A DNA stretch of 37,959 nucleotides. It comes from Meiothermus sp. CFH 77666 (lineage in GTDB: Bacteria > Deinococcota > Deinococci > Deinococcales > Thermaceae). The notes below the pieces were generated by a model. It worked only from the letters and a program-made list of their open reading frames with translations, had not been told where the DNA came from and did not search any database. This document shows, piece after piece, positions 7,523 through 17,558 of this stretch (its first letter is position 1; every line of letters begins with the position of its first letter). A program made the translations under genes and the position numbers. The DNA is taken from NCBI RefSeq assembly GCF_017497985.1, contig NZ_JAGDFV010000027.1:1-37959 (forward strand), written 5' to 3'.

Positions 7523-7999
7523 ATGAGGAAACGCAAACTCTCGGTGCTGTTTTTGTGCAGCCATAACTCGGCCCGTAGCCAGATGGCGGAGGCCCTGCTG
7601 CGCCACTACGCAGGCGACCGCTTCGAGGTGTACAGCGCCGGGCTACACCCCAGCGAAATCCACCCCCTGACCCGGCAGGCGCTCTCCGAGATGGGCCTGG
7701 ATATGCAAGGCCAGTACGCCAAAAGCCTGATGGAATACTGGGGTGGCAAGTTCAACTTCACCTACCTGGTGATTGTGTGCAGCCGGGCCGAACAGGAGTG
7801 CCCGCTGTTTCCCTTCTGTACCTACCGCCTGTACTGGCCCTTCGAAGACCCCAGCGCCGCCCAGGGCAGCGAGAGCGAGCGCCTCGAGGTCTTTCGCAAA
7901 GTGCGCGACCAGATTGCCCACAAGGTTCGGGAGTGGGTGCGGGAGCAGGAACAGAAGGGCCTGATCCCCAAAAGCGGCACCCAGACCGCCGAGGTTTGA
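7523..7999 (+). CDS. arsC: Arsenate reductase, thioredoxin-dependent type (second copy)
   Basis: The 158-residue protein has the P-loop CSHNSARS (Cys12) and redox cysteines Cys86 and Cys93 in VCSRAEQEC. It diverges strongly from the first copy outside the motifs, so it is not a recent duplication. A strong Shine-Dalgarno sequence (AGGAGGT) precedes ATG 7523, whereas the first copy has a leaderless start, fitting an operon in which only the second gene needs a ribosome binding site. Both copies keep every catalytic cysteine. Different partners or substrates (for example other oxyanions) are possible but unproven. Confidence 0.88.
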   Translation: MRKRKLSVLFLCSHNSARSQMAEALLRHYAGDRFEVYSAGLHPSEIHPLTRQALSEMGLDMQGQYAKSLMEYWGGKFNFTYLVIVCSRAEQECPLFPFCTYRLYWPFEDPSAAQGSESERLEVFRKVRDQIAHKVREWVREQEQKGLIPKSGTQTAEV

Positions 8000-8028
8000 G
8001 AGCACAATCGGCCCTGGGGCGCATCTGT

Positions 8029-8034
8029 CATACT
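8029..8034 (+). promoter_or_regulatory. -10 box of leaderless C39/TPR gene
   Basis: CATACT followed by six bases and GTG 8041, where the signal peptide begins. Confidence 0.45.
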
Positions 8035-8040
8035 GAACCG

Positions 8041-9087
8041 GTGCGCCTATCGTTCTTATTCTTGGTGCTCGCAACGGTATTGGGCTCTGCACTTGCCCAG
8101 CCGGGGAACGTCTTTCTGAGCGGCGCCCGCCACGAATACCAGCGGTATAACAACTGCGGCCCCGTTACGCTGGGAATGGCCATGAGCTTCTGGGGCAGCC
8201 CCCTAACCCAGTACCAGATTGCCCCCATACTAAAACCCAACAAAAACGACAAAAACGTAAACGCCGACGAGATGGCGGCCTATGCCCGTCAGCGGGGCTT
8301 TGGCGTGCATCTGGGGGTGGCGGGCGACCTGAACCTGCTCAAACGCCTGATAGCGGGGGGTTTCCCGGTGATCATCGAGACCTGGTTCGTGACCCCCGAC
8401 CACGGCGGCATGGGCCACTACCGCCTGCTGGTAGGCTACAACGATGCCCAGGGCCTCTTCAACGCCTTCGATAGCTACTACGGCCCCAAAGTCACGCTGC
8501 AGTATGGCGATCTGGACAGGCTCTGGCAGGTTTTCAACCGTACCTATCTGGTGGTGTATGCCAGGGGCCAGCAAGACAAACTGGCCGCCATTCTGGGAAA
8601 CCGGATGCAAGAGGGCCTCGAGTGGCAACTGGCCCTGGAGCAGGCCCGGCGCGAAACCCGGCAAAACCCCCAAAATGCCTTTGCCTGGTTCAATCTGGGC
8701 AGCACCCTGCTACGCCTGGGCAATGCCCCGGAAGCGGCCAGGGCCTACGACCAGTCGCGCCGGATCGCTCCCAGCCGCACCCTTGACCCCCGCCGTCCGG
8801 CCAATGCGGTGAGCAACTGGCCCTGGCGGATGCTCTGGTACCAGTTTGGCCCCTACGAGGCCTACTACCAAACCGGGCGCTATCAGGAAGTCATCGCGCT
8901 GGCCAACGATGTGCTGGGCCGGGTAGACGACCACGAAGAAAGCTACTACTGGCGCGGCCTGGCCCGCAAAGCCCTGGGGAACCTGGAGGGTGCCCGGGCC
9001 GATTTTCAGGCGGCGTTGCGCTACAAGCCCCATTACCGGGAAGCGGCCCTTGCGCTGCAAGAATTGCGGGCGCAGGGCTCGAGGTAG
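8041..9087 (+). CDS. Exported C39-like peptidase-fold protein with TPR repeats
   Basis: The 348-residue protein starts with a signal peptide (FLFLVLATVLGSALAQ). A C39-like papain-fold domain follows: Cys39 in NNCGPVTLGM, His126 in GGMGHYRLLVGY and Asp144 in FNAFDSYYG form a plausible catalytic triad. From about residue 190 come TPR-type helices (AFAWFNLGSTLLRLGN, ESYYWRGLARKALGN). It probably works outside the membrane, cutting or binding peptides presented by the TPR scaffold; the substrate is unknown. GTG 8041 is chosen because the signal peptide starts there and a -10 box lies six bases upstream, although the frame stays open further upstream. No ABC exporter is fused or adjacent, unlike bacteriocin C39 systems. 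Confidence 0.8.
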   Translation: MRLSFLFLVLATVLGSALAQPGNVFLSGARHEYQRYNNCGPVTLGMAMSFWGSPLTQYQIAPILKPNKNDKNVNADEMAAYARQRGFGVHLGVAGDLNLLKRLIAGGFPVIIETWFVTPDHGGMGHYRLLVGYNDAQGLFNAFDSYYGPKVTLQYGDLDRLWQVFNRTYLVVYARGQQDKLAAILGNRMQEGLEWQLALEQARRETRQNPQNAFAWFNLGSTLLRLGNAPEAARAYDQSRRIAPSRTLDPRRPANAVSNWPWRMLWYQFGPYEAYYQTGRYQEVIALANDVLGRVDDHEESYYWRGLARKALGNLEGARADFQAALRYKPHYREAALALQELRAQGSR

Positions 9088-9088
9088 C

Positions 9089-9634
9089 CTAAAACAGGTC
9101 GGAAAGTTTGCAGGAAAAGCCAGGCAGTACCGATTCGTCCTCGAGGAGGTCGTCGGCCCCAACGGTGCGCCCAATGCCATCGGGCGTGTAGACCACCGCC
9201 TGCTTGCTGCGCGGGTAGATGACCCAGACCAAGCGGGTTCCAGCCGACAGGTAGTCGCTCACCTTCTCCCAGACCTCCTCGGCGGTTTCAAAGGGCGAAA
9301 CCACTTCCACCGCCAGGTCGGGCGCAAAGGGCCAGAACCCCTCGGGTATGCCTTCGGGGGGGATGCGGCTTTGCCGAACAAAACTTACGTCTGCTGCCCG
9401 CACGCCATCCGGGTTGCGCCGAACCACGTAACCAACCTCTGTGGCCACATACCCATGCCGGCCTTGCTCGGCCCATTGCCCCAGCCGCATCAGGAGGCGC
9501 CTGACCACCTCACCATGCACCCCGCCTACCGGCATCCATTCCACCACCTCACCCCGCACCAGCTCCCGCTTGCCCTCACCCTCAGACAAGAGCCAGAATT
9601 CCTCGGCGGTAAGGAGTTTTTTGGCAATAGCCAT
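9089..9634 (-). CDS. Uma2-family (DUF820) putative endonuclease
   Basis: The 181-residue protein begins AKKLLTAEEFWLL and has the PD-(D/E)xK-type core: RAADVSFV, then PDLAVEVVSP, with the conserved Lys in EEVWEKVSDYLSAGTRLVWVI. This family is very abundant in cyanobacteria and Thermaceae, and its physiological role is not settled. ATG 9634 fits because TATACT (9641-9646 on the minus strand) lies six bases upstream, a leaderless arrangement. Its stop lies two bases after the convergent C39/TPR gene stop. Confidence 0.85.
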   Translation of the reverse strand: MAIAKKLLTAEEFWLLSEGEGKRELVRGEVVEWMPVGGVHGEVVRRLLMRLGQWAEQGRHGYVATEVGYVVRRNPDGVRAADVSFVRQSRIPPEGIPEGFWPFAPDLAVEVVSPFETAEEVWEKVSDYLSAGTRLVWVIYPRSKQAVVYTPDGIGRTVGADDLLEDESVLPGFSCKLSDLF

Positions 9635-9640
9635 ACGGTA

Positions 9641-9646
9641 AGTATA
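9641..9646 (-). promoter_or_regulatory. -10 box of leaderless Uma2 gene
   Basis: TATACT on the minus strand, six bases before ATG 9634. Confidence 0.55.
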
Positions 9647-9695
9647 GCGCAGGTTAGTCCCATTCTTTGCAGCCAACAACACGTGCGAAAGTGAG

Positions 9696-11457
<1,762 letters not shown>

Positions 11458-11508
11458 TGGCAAAGAACGCAGAGGCGAATAGCCCTCCGACAGCCCCGAA
11501 AAGACCCC

Positions 11509-12702
11509 TTAGCGCCCTACCATCTCCCTGGGCTTGGGGCTCTCGCCCAGGGCGTTCTCGCCGGTGAACTCGCGGCCCAGAATCAGGGTGTGGATGTCGT
11601 GGGTGCCCTCGTAGGTGTCCACGGTTTCCAGGTTCAGCATGTGGCGGATGGCGTGGTACTCGAGGGTAATCCCACTGCCCCCCAGGATTTCGCGGGCCGC
11701 CCTGGCCCCGTTGAGCGCAGCTCGCACGTTGTCGCGCTTGCCCAGCGAGACCTGCGCCGGCTTGAGCTTGCCGGCATCCTTGAGCTGGGCCAGCCGCCAG
11801 GCCAGCAGAAGGCCCTTGGTGTGGTCGGCGGCCATGCGGACGAGTTTTTCCTGCACGAGCTGCCGGCTGGCGATGGGCGCCCCAAAGGTGGTGCGGCTCT
11901 TGGCAAACTCGAGGGCCTCGGTATAAACCGCCTCCAGCGCACCCAAGGCCCCCCAGGCGATGCCATAGCGGGCCTGGGTAAGGCAGGAAAGCGGCCCCTT
12001 GAGTCCCTTTACCCCTGGCAGCATGGCGCTCTCCGGCACCCGCACATCCTCCAGCACCAGCTCGCTGGTGACGGAGGCCCGCAGCGATGCCTTGTGCTGA
12101 ATCTTGTTGGCCTTGAAGCCCCGGGTGTCGGTGGGCACGATGAAGCCCCGCACCACGCCCTCGTCGTCCTTGGCCCAGACCACCGCAATATGGGCCAGGT
12201 TGCCGTTGGTAATCCACATCTTGGAGCCGTTCAGCACGTAGTCGCTCCCGTCACGCCGGGCGCGGGTCTTCATGTTGGCGTCGGGGTCACTGCCGCCGTC
12301 GGCCTCGGTAAGGCCAAAGCAGCCCACGTACTCGCCCGTAGCCAGCTTGGGCAGGTATTCGCGCTTCTGCTCCTCGGAGCCATAGGCCCAGATGGGGTAC
12401 ATCACCAGACTGCTCTGCACGCTGCAAAAGCTGCGCAGGCCGGAGTCTATGCGCTCGAGTTCATAGCTCACCACCCCGTAGGAGGCCGCGCTGGCCCCCA
12501 TGCCGCCGTACTCGGTGGGGATGCTGGGGCCCAGAAAACCCATCTCACCAAACTGGCGAATCAGGTGGGTGGGAAACTCGGCATTCTCCCACCACTCGGC
12601 AATGTGCGGCAGACACTCGGCTTCCAGAAACTTGCGGGCGGCTTTCTGGATATCGCGCTCCTCGGGGGTGAGCAGGTCGGTCACTTGGTAAAAGTCAAAC
12701 AT
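11509..12702 (-). CDS. Acyl-CoA dehydrogenase, glutaryl-CoA dehydrogenase type
   Basis: The 397-residue flavoenzyme has the full acyl-CoA dehydrogenase fold: an N-terminal helical domain with FGEMGFLGPSIPTEYGG, a middle beta domain with CFGLTEADGGSDP and KMWITNG, and a C-terminal domain with RTTFGAPI and GGSGI. The motif TYEGTHDIHTLILGR near residue 365 places the catalytic Glu and is characteristic of glutaryl-CoA dehydrogenases, which oxidise and decarboxylate glutaryl-CoA to crotonyl-CoA in lysine and tryptophan breakdown. A short-chain acyl-CoA substrate remains possible. GAGG lies six bases before ATG 12702. No partner electron transfer flavoprotein genes are adjacent. Confidence 0.88.
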   Translation of the reverse strand: MFDFYQVTDLLTPEERDIQKAARKFLEAECLPHIAEWWENAEFPTHLIRQFGEMGFLGPSIPTEYGGMGASAASYGVVSYELERIDSGLRSFCSVQSSLVMYPIWAYGSEEQKREYLPKLATGEYVGCFGLTEADGGSDPDANMKTRARRDGSDYVLNGSKMWITNGNLAHIAVVWAKDDEGVVRGFIVPTDTRGFKANKIQHKASLRASVTSELVLEDVRVPESAMLPGVKGLKGPLSCLTQARYGIAWGALGALEAVYTEALEFAKSRTTFGAPIASRQLVQEKLVRMAADHTKGLLLAWRLAQLKDAGKLKPAQVSLGKRDNVRAALNGARAAREILGGSGITLEYHAIRHMLNLETVDTYEGTHDIHTLILGREFTGENALGESPKPREMVGR

Positions 12703-12761
12703 GGGGAACCTCGAGGGCCAATTCTACTTCAGCCCATGTCCCCATGCAGGCGCGAAGCAAA

Positions 12762-12831
12762 GGTCGCAGGTCAAAACCTAAGCGAGGATGTAGGCCACTA
12801 TCGCCTTTCGACTATCGACCATCGACCACCC
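12762..12831. repeat. Two heptamer repeat tracts
   Basis: GGTCGCA, GGTCAAA at 12762-12775, then at 12797-12831 a different unit type: ACTATCG, CCTTTCG, ACTATCG, ACCATCG, ACCACCC. Both have a strict 7-bp period. The second type resembles the tract at 33151. Confidence 0.65.
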
Positions 12832-12833
12832 CC

Positions 12834-13235
12834 TCAGGGCAGGTACATCTGTTTGAGCTCGAGGATCTCCCGCCGGGCCTCGTCCACCTTGATGTAAAAA
12901 GGGGTGTACTTATCAAACGACCAGCCGAAATTACGGCCCCCAAGGCCCTGTATGAGCTGCTGGGGAGTAGCCTGGAAGTATTCCCCGGCATTTTTGAGCA
13001 GTAGGATTCTGGTGTTGCGGGTGAAGCGGAAGGTGCGAATCAGCGGGTTCTGGTTGGAAATCTCGATACCCGCCGGACAGTCGTCGCGGTTGCAGTCCTT
13101 CACCTCGACATAATCAAGCTTGACCGTCCAGACCCCCTGCACCTGCCGAAAATCGGTGATAAGGGCCACACGGTTTTGCACCTGGGCCAGAGTCAGACCA
13201 AGAGCCAATGCCAGAAGAACCGACAAAACACGCAT
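12834..13235 (-). CDS. Small secreted protein of unknown function
   Basis: The 133-residue product begins with a signal peptide (VLSVLLALALGLTLAQ). The mature part has one Cys pair (DCNRDDC) and reads as beta-rich: TDFRQVQGVWTVKLDYVEV, then TRNTRILLLKN. The family is not recognised. GGAG precedes ATG 13235, and this ribosome binding site lies inside the last codons of the upstream membrane-protein gene, whose stop is two bases away. The two are therefore co-transcribed and probably functionally linked. Confidence 0.75.
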   Translation of the reverse strand: MRVLSVLLALALGLTLAQVQNRVALITDFRQVQGVWTVKLDYVEVKDCNRDDCPAGIEISNQNPLIRTFRFTRNTRILLLKNAGEYFQATPQQLIQGLGGRNFGWSFDKYTPFYIKVDEARREILELKQMYLP

Positions 13236-13237
13236 AT

Positions 13238-14896
13238 TTATCTTTCTCCCATTCTGCGGTAGCCAAACCACAGCGCCAGCAAAGCCGGAATCAGGGTTGT
13301 GGCTACCACGATTAACAACCACAAGGGCCCTTCCCCACTCCCCAGGTAGTCTGACTGACGCTGGGTAATGGCCAGGTACACCGGGCGGCTGGCCAGCACC
13401 ACCAACAGCCCTGCATGGAGCAGCGTGAGGGCCATGTAAAGGAAGCCGCCCATTCCGATGGGCACCTCGGCGGGGTTGGAGGCATCGAACTTGGGGAAGG
13501 CGGCCCCCAGGCCCACCCCAATGCCTGCCGCTGTGATGGCCGAGGCCAGCCCCAAAATCAAGGAGATTTGGGTGAGGTTATCGTCCAGGCCGATCACCCT
13601 GGGCGAGTAGTAGCCCAGAACCAGGCCCAGCGGCAGCAGAAAGAAGAGGGCCAGCCCAAAGCGGGTCAGCAGCAGGGTTTGCTTGGAGACCGGGCCGGTC
13701 TGGAGCATCCAGTAGCCGGGGCCCTCGAGGCTGTACAGCGGATACGCAAGCCGCACCCCCACCCCCCCAATCACAAACCCCTGGAAGGCCAGGTGCATGA
13801 AACCCGCCACCAGTTGGAACCGGGTATCGCCCAGGGGCAGGTACTGCAAGCTGGTGGTGTAGAGCAGCACCAGCACCCCCACCAGAATCAGTTGGGAAGC
13901 CTGGTTGGCATCGCGGAAGAACAGGCGCAGGTCGCGCGCCCAGAGGGCCAGGGCCACGCTGCGGCCCGACCAGCGGTCCAGCAACCCCGCCCGCAGGATG
14001 CCACGCTCACGCACGGTGCCCTCGAGGGCCCGCACCCAGCCCTGCTGATAGGCATAGCCCGCCACCAGCCCCGCCAGCACCAGCAGCCCCCCCGAAAGGC
14101 CCAGCAACAACCAGAACTGTGGCTCCACATCACCCCGGGAAAGCCCCTTGAGGGCCTGCTGGGCCAGGGCCGAGGGCAGGAAGGGGGCGCTGGGGTCGCG
14201 GAAGGTCTGGAGAAAGCGGTCGAGCTCCTCCGGGTTGGCAAAGTCGGTCTGGAGCAGCACCTCGGGGCGCAAGGCCCGCAACAAGAAGATGAGCAGCCCG
14301 CCCAGCACCGCCCCCAGCGCGGCGGCCCACTCCCGCGCCCGGCCTGCGGGGGCGTAGCGCACCAGGGGCAGGGCCAGCCCCACCCCCAGCACCACCGGAA
14401 AAGCGAACAGGGCCAGCGCGACCAGGGTGGCTCCCACAAAGAACAGCGGGGGTGCGCCGTAATGCGCCCCATAAGCAAACAGCACCGGCAACACCAGCAG
14501 GGTGGGAAGTAAGGCGGTGGTCACGAACACCTCCCCCACCTTGAACATGAAGACCCGGCTGGCCTTTTGGGGAAGGGCCAGGTGCAGGGGGAGGTCTTCG
14601 GAGGTGTAGAGCACCGCCACCGCGTTGGGCAGGGCAGAGAGCACCACCGAGCTCGAGAGCACCAGCAGCAGGCTGCCCAGAATGCGCTCGACCAGCACAT
14701 CGCGGGTGAAGGCCGCCGCCAGGCGATTGACAAAAGCGTTGCTGCCAAAGAGTTCGTTGGAGATGAAGTTCAGAAACCAGCTTGTGCCCGCCCAGGCCCC
14801 ATACGCCAGCCCGGCCCCCAGCAACAGCCCCACCAGGGCCGAGGCCGGCGCCTGACGAAACCCATTCCACAAAAGTTGCAAGCGCAGGGTCAGCAT
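13238..14896 (-). CDS. Multi-spanning membrane protein, ABC-2-type exporter permease
   Basis: The 552-residue protein has about 12 hydrophobic stretches in two blocks separated by a hydrophilic region (about residues 205-260). The overall plan, and phrases such as AVLYTSEDLPLHLALP and PVSKQTLLLTRFGLALFFLLPLG, match the putative ABC exporter permeases of the ABC_tran_2 group. Such proteins need an ATPase partner, but none is encoded next to it: upstream is a repeat tract and the divergent acuB gene. The start ATG 14896 is supported by GAGGT and by a TAGACT box at 14906-14911. It is followed by a small secreted protein in the same operon. The substrate is unknown. Confidence 0.75.
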   Translation of the reverse strand: MLTLRLQLLWNGFRQAPASALVGLLLGAGLAYGAWAGTSWFLNFISNELFGSNAFVNRLAAAFTRDVLVERILGSLLLVLSSSVVLSALPNAVAVLYTSEDLPLHLALPQKASRVFMFKVGEVFVTTALLPTLLVLPVLFAYGAHYGAPPLFFVGATLVALALFAFPVVLGVGLALPLVRYAPAGRAREWAAALGAVLGGLLIFLLRALRPEVLLQTDFANPEELDRFLQTFRDPSAPFLPSALAQQALKGLSRGDVEPQFWLLLGLSGGLLVLAGLVAGYAYQQGWVRALEGTVRERGILRAGLLDRWSGRSVALALWARDLRLFFRDANQASQLILVGVLVLLYTTSLQYLPLGDTRFQLVAGFMHLAFQGFVIGGVGVRLAYPLYSLEGPGYWMLQTGPVSKQTLLLTRFGLALFFLLPLGLVLGYYSPRVIGLDDNLTQISLILGLASAITAAGIGVGLGAAFPKFDASNPAEVPIGMGGFLYMALTLLHAGLLVVLASRPVYLAITQRQSDYLGSGEGPLWLLIVVATTLIPALLALWFGYRRMGER

Positions 14897-15026
14897 CCGA
14901 CCTCGAGTCTAGACCACCCGCTCCAAAGCATTGGTGCGTTTGCGCCGCTTCGTTGCGAAGTACCCCAACAGAAAGCCAGGCATCCTTGGCCTGGCTACAC
15001 CCCTTGGCGAGGGGCAAAGCAAACTT

Positions 15027-15096
15027 GGCTTATGGCTTATGGCTTATAGCTTATAGCTTATAGCCATTAGCTATTAGCTATTAGCTATTAGCTTTT
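15027..15096. repeat. Ten-unit degenerate heptamer tandem repeat
   Basis: Ten 7-bp units: three GGCTTAT, two AGCTTAT, AGCCATT, three AGCTATT, AGCTTTT. The tract is AT-rich in a GC-rich genome and lies between the divergent membrane-protein and acuB genes. Array length may vary between strains. Confidence 0.85.
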
Positions 15097-15150
15097 GGCT
15101 CTCCCCTTTCCCTGACAAATGCCCCTAGCCGCCGGGCCTCTCTTGTGCCT

Positions 15151-15156
15151 TAGACT
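15151..15156 (+). promoter_or_regulatory. -10 box of acuB
   Basis: TAGACT seven bases before ATG 15164; it supports this start over upstream in-frame ATG 15119. Confidence 0.5.
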
Positions 15157-15163
15157 GGAACAA

Positions 15164-15799
15164 ATGTTAGTCAAAGACGTAATGCACAGCCCGGTGCTGA
15201 CCGTGGACGCCGCGGTGACCCTCGAGGCCGCCTATCACATCATGCTCCAGCGCAATATCCGGCACATTCCGGTAACGCAGGAGGGCCGCCTGGTGGGGAT
15301 GATTACCGACCGCGATATCCGGCTGGCCACCAGTCCCTTTGCAGAAGGCGGAGCCAGGCCCATCGAGACCCCGGTGGGTCAGGTGATGGCCCAGCCGGTG
15401 ATTACCGGCGACCCCCTCGACCCGGTGGAGGAGGCCGCGCGGGTTATGCGGCAGCGCAAGATTGGGGCCCTGCCCATCCTGGACGGCAACGAGCTGGTGG
15501 GTATCGTAACCGGGATCGACCTGCTGGATGCGCTTTTGCGCCTGACCGGGGTACAGAAGCCCAGCGGGCGGCTCGAGGTCTGCCTCGATGACCGGCCCGG
15601 CGAGCTGGCCCGCCTGAGCGGCGAGCTGGCCCAGCACAACATCAACATCCATTCCCTGCTAACCTACCCCTGCGACGAAGGCACCGTTACCACCGTGGTG
15701 CGGATCGGCACCCTGGACGTCCGCAAGCTGGCCCACGATCTGCGCCAGAAGGGTTACGAGGTACGCTGGCCCCCCGAAATTCCTGGCAAGAGCTTATGA
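15164..15799 (+). CDS. acuB: AcuB-like protein: CBS pair plus ACT domain
   Basis: The 211-residue protein has two CBS motifs (VKDVMHSPVLTVDAAVTL, then VGQVMAQPVITGDPLDP) followed from about residue 140 by an ACT domain (LEVCLDDRPGELARLSGELA). CBS pairs bind adenine nucleotides and ACT domains bind amino acids or similar ligands. In Bacillus the acuABC operon controls acetyl-CoA synthetase by reversible acetylation; the exact role of AcuB is unclear. It overlaps acuC by four bases (ATGA), so translation is coupled. No acuA acetyltransferase is present here. Confidence 0.88.
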   Translation: MLVKDVMHSPVLTVDAAVTLEAAYHIMLQRNIRHIPVTQEGRLVGMITDRDIRLATSPFAEGGARPIETPVGQVMAQPVITGDPLDPVEEAARVMRQRKIGALPILDGNELVGIVTGIDLLDALLRLTGVQKPSGRLEVCLDDRPGELARLSGELAQHNINIHSLLTYPCDEGTVTTVVRIGTLDVRKLAHDLRQKGYEVRWPPEIPGKSL

Positions 15800-16932
15800 G
15801 CGTCCCGGTCATCTACAGCCCCCAGTACAAGCTCTACAACTTTGGGCCGCAACACCCCTTCAGCCCGGTGCGGCTCGAGATGTTGCTGGATTTACTGGAG
15901 CATCTGGGCCACCCCCTGCATTTTGTCGAACCCGCCCAGGCCACCCGCGAGGACGTGCGCAGCGTGCATCTGGAGTCGTTTGTGCGGCGGGTGGAGGCTG
16001 CTGGGCGGGGGGAGCGCTCGCCCGATTTTGATCACTACGGCATCGGCACCGCCGACACCCCCATTTTTGCCGGTATGGACGAGGCCGCCCGCTGGCTGGT
16101 GGGGGGCACGCTCACGGCAGCAAAGATGATCTCGAGTGGCCAGGCCAAAGAGGTCTTGCAGTTGGGGGGTGGCCTGCACCATGCCCAGAAAGACCTGGCC
16201 TCGGGGTTTTGTGTTTACAACGACCTCTCGGTCGCTATTCGCTACCTAACCAACCAGGGCTTGCGGGTAGCCTATATCGATATTGACGTGCACCACGGCG
16301 ACGGGGTGCAGTGGATTCACTACGACGAGCCAAACGTACTCACCTTCTCGATCCACGAGTCGGGCCGCTACCTCTACCCCGGCACCGGCCACACCCACGA
16401 AATCGGCAAGGCCGAGGGCACCGGGCGCAAGCTGAATATCCCGCTGGAGCCTTTTACCGAGGACGATTCCTACCTGGAGGTCTTGCAGATGGGCCTCGAG
16501 CCCGCCCTGCGCTGGTTCCGCCCCGATGCGCTGGTCATTCAGTGCGGCGCAGATGCCCACTACCAGGATCCTTTGGCCGAAATCCTGCTCACAACGCGGG
16601 CCTACGCCAAGGTGTTCCCACTCCTGCGCCAGTACGTAGCCGATTTTGCAGGCGGACGCGCGGTCTATACCCTGGGCGGCGGTTACAGCCTGGATGCCAC
16701 CAGCCGAATCTGGGCCATGCTCTACCTGATGCTTCAGGGACTACCCCTCCCCGACCATCTTCCCGAACCCTGGCTCAGGCGCTGGGGCACCCGGTTAGGC
16801 CATTTCCTCACCCACACCCTGCACGACCTCGAGGGCGCTTATCCCGAAATTCCCCGCAAACTCGAGATCGAGCGGCGCAACCGCCAGGTAACCGAGCGGA
16901 TGCTCGAGTCGGTGCGACCTTACTGGAAATGA
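15796..16932 (+). CDS. acuC: Class I histone-deacetylase-like protein AcuC
   Basis: This 378-residue zinc hydrolase of the arginase/deacetylase fold has the motif GGGLHHAQ, then DIDVHHGDG (zinc Asp and His), and further downstream CGADAHYQDPLAE and LGGGYS. In Bacillus subtilis AcuC removes acetyl groups from acetyl-CoA synthetase lysine, restoring activity. The four-base overlap with acuB supports the same pathway. Length and motifs are complete. A deacetylase acting on polyamines or other acetyl-amines is an alternative, as the family is broad. Confidence 0.9.
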   Translation: MSVPVIYSPQYKLYNFGPQHPFSPVRLEMLLDLLEHLGHPLHFVEPAQATREDVRSVHLESFVRRVEAAGRGERSPDFDHYGIGTADTPIFAGMDEAARWLVGGTLTAAKMISSGQAKEVLQLGGGLHHAQKDLASGFCVYNDLSVAIRYLTNQGLRVAYIDIDVHHGDGVQWIHYDEPNVLTFSIHESGRYLYPGTGHTHEIGKAEGTGRKLNIPLEPFTEDDSYLEVLQMGLEPALRWFRPDALVIQCGADAHYQDPLAEILLTTRAYAKVFPLLRQYVADFAGGRAVYTLGGGYSLDATSRIWAMLYLMLQGLPLPDHLPEPWLRRWGTRLGHFLTHTLHDLEGAYPEIPRKLEIERRNRQVTERMLESVRPYWK

Positions 16933-16939
16933 AGCCAAA

Positions 16940-17497
16940 ATAGCGCCGGTTATAGCGGCCATCGGAATCGTCGGCAAAGCACATCAGCGATTTTTGCGTC
17001 CGCTTCAAGCTTTTGCATCCTTCCACCAACTCGTTCAGGCTCTTATACCCCGATAACCACCGATACAGGGGCATGGGACTGGCGGCGAAGCGACGGAGGT
17101 TGCGCAACGCAGTCAGAGCCTGGGCGCCTTTGCGGGTACGACAGGCATCCTCTCCAAGCGCCACATCCCGCTTGTGGTGCGGCCGGTTCTCGATAGCCCA
17201 GTGACCTTGGCCGAGGCGCGCCAGGGTAGCGGCAGCGGCCTGTTGCTCCAAAGCCCACACAAACCGATAGAGGGCGGCCTGCACCGGCAGGGCCCGACCG
17301 CTGGCCCGCCTGAGCAGCCAATCCCGCCGATCCTGCACCCACCGGGCAATCGCCAGCACGTTGGTGCGCCCACTCCCCAACCCCATCAGCACCTGCAGGA
17401 ATAACGGGCGCCAATCGTAGGTGGTGTTGTGGCCTCGCAGATCGGGTACTTCCATCAGGTAGGGAATCGGGCTGGGGATCTGTATGGTCGTCTTCAT
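16940..17497 (-). pseudogene. Internally deleted transposase, ISAs1-like
   Basis: From ATG 17497 the frame encodes an ISAs1-type N-terminus (YLMEVPDLRG, LQVLMGLGSGRTNVLAIARWVQ, ALYRFVWALEQ) joined directly to the ISAs1 C-terminal signature GHWAIENRPHHKRDVALGEDACRTRKG. The middle part that should carry the first two catalytic Asp residues, roughly 150-200 residues, is missing. The frame remains open across the join, and stays open past the natural end into the antisense of acuC. The element is probably dead. Clear terminal inverted repeats were not found. It lies in a 626-bp gap between acuC and sulfite reductase. Confidence 0.75.
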
Positions 17498-17558
17498 GCA
17501 GAGAATAAAAGCCTGGGCCGCGGCGGTGGGGGTGGTGGGTGAAGCGGGGTAGGATCCC

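Noticed and set aside
7777-8040. Upstream extension of the C39/TPR gene
   Set aside because: It overlaps arsC in another frame, and the signal peptide plus -10 box place the start at 8041.
11590-12897. Long plus-strand frame opposite the acyl-CoA dehydrogenase
   Set aside because: Shadow of a clear coding gene caused by high-GC codon bias.
15027-15096. CRISPR-like array
   Set aside because: Seven-base units without spacers; a simple tandem repeat.
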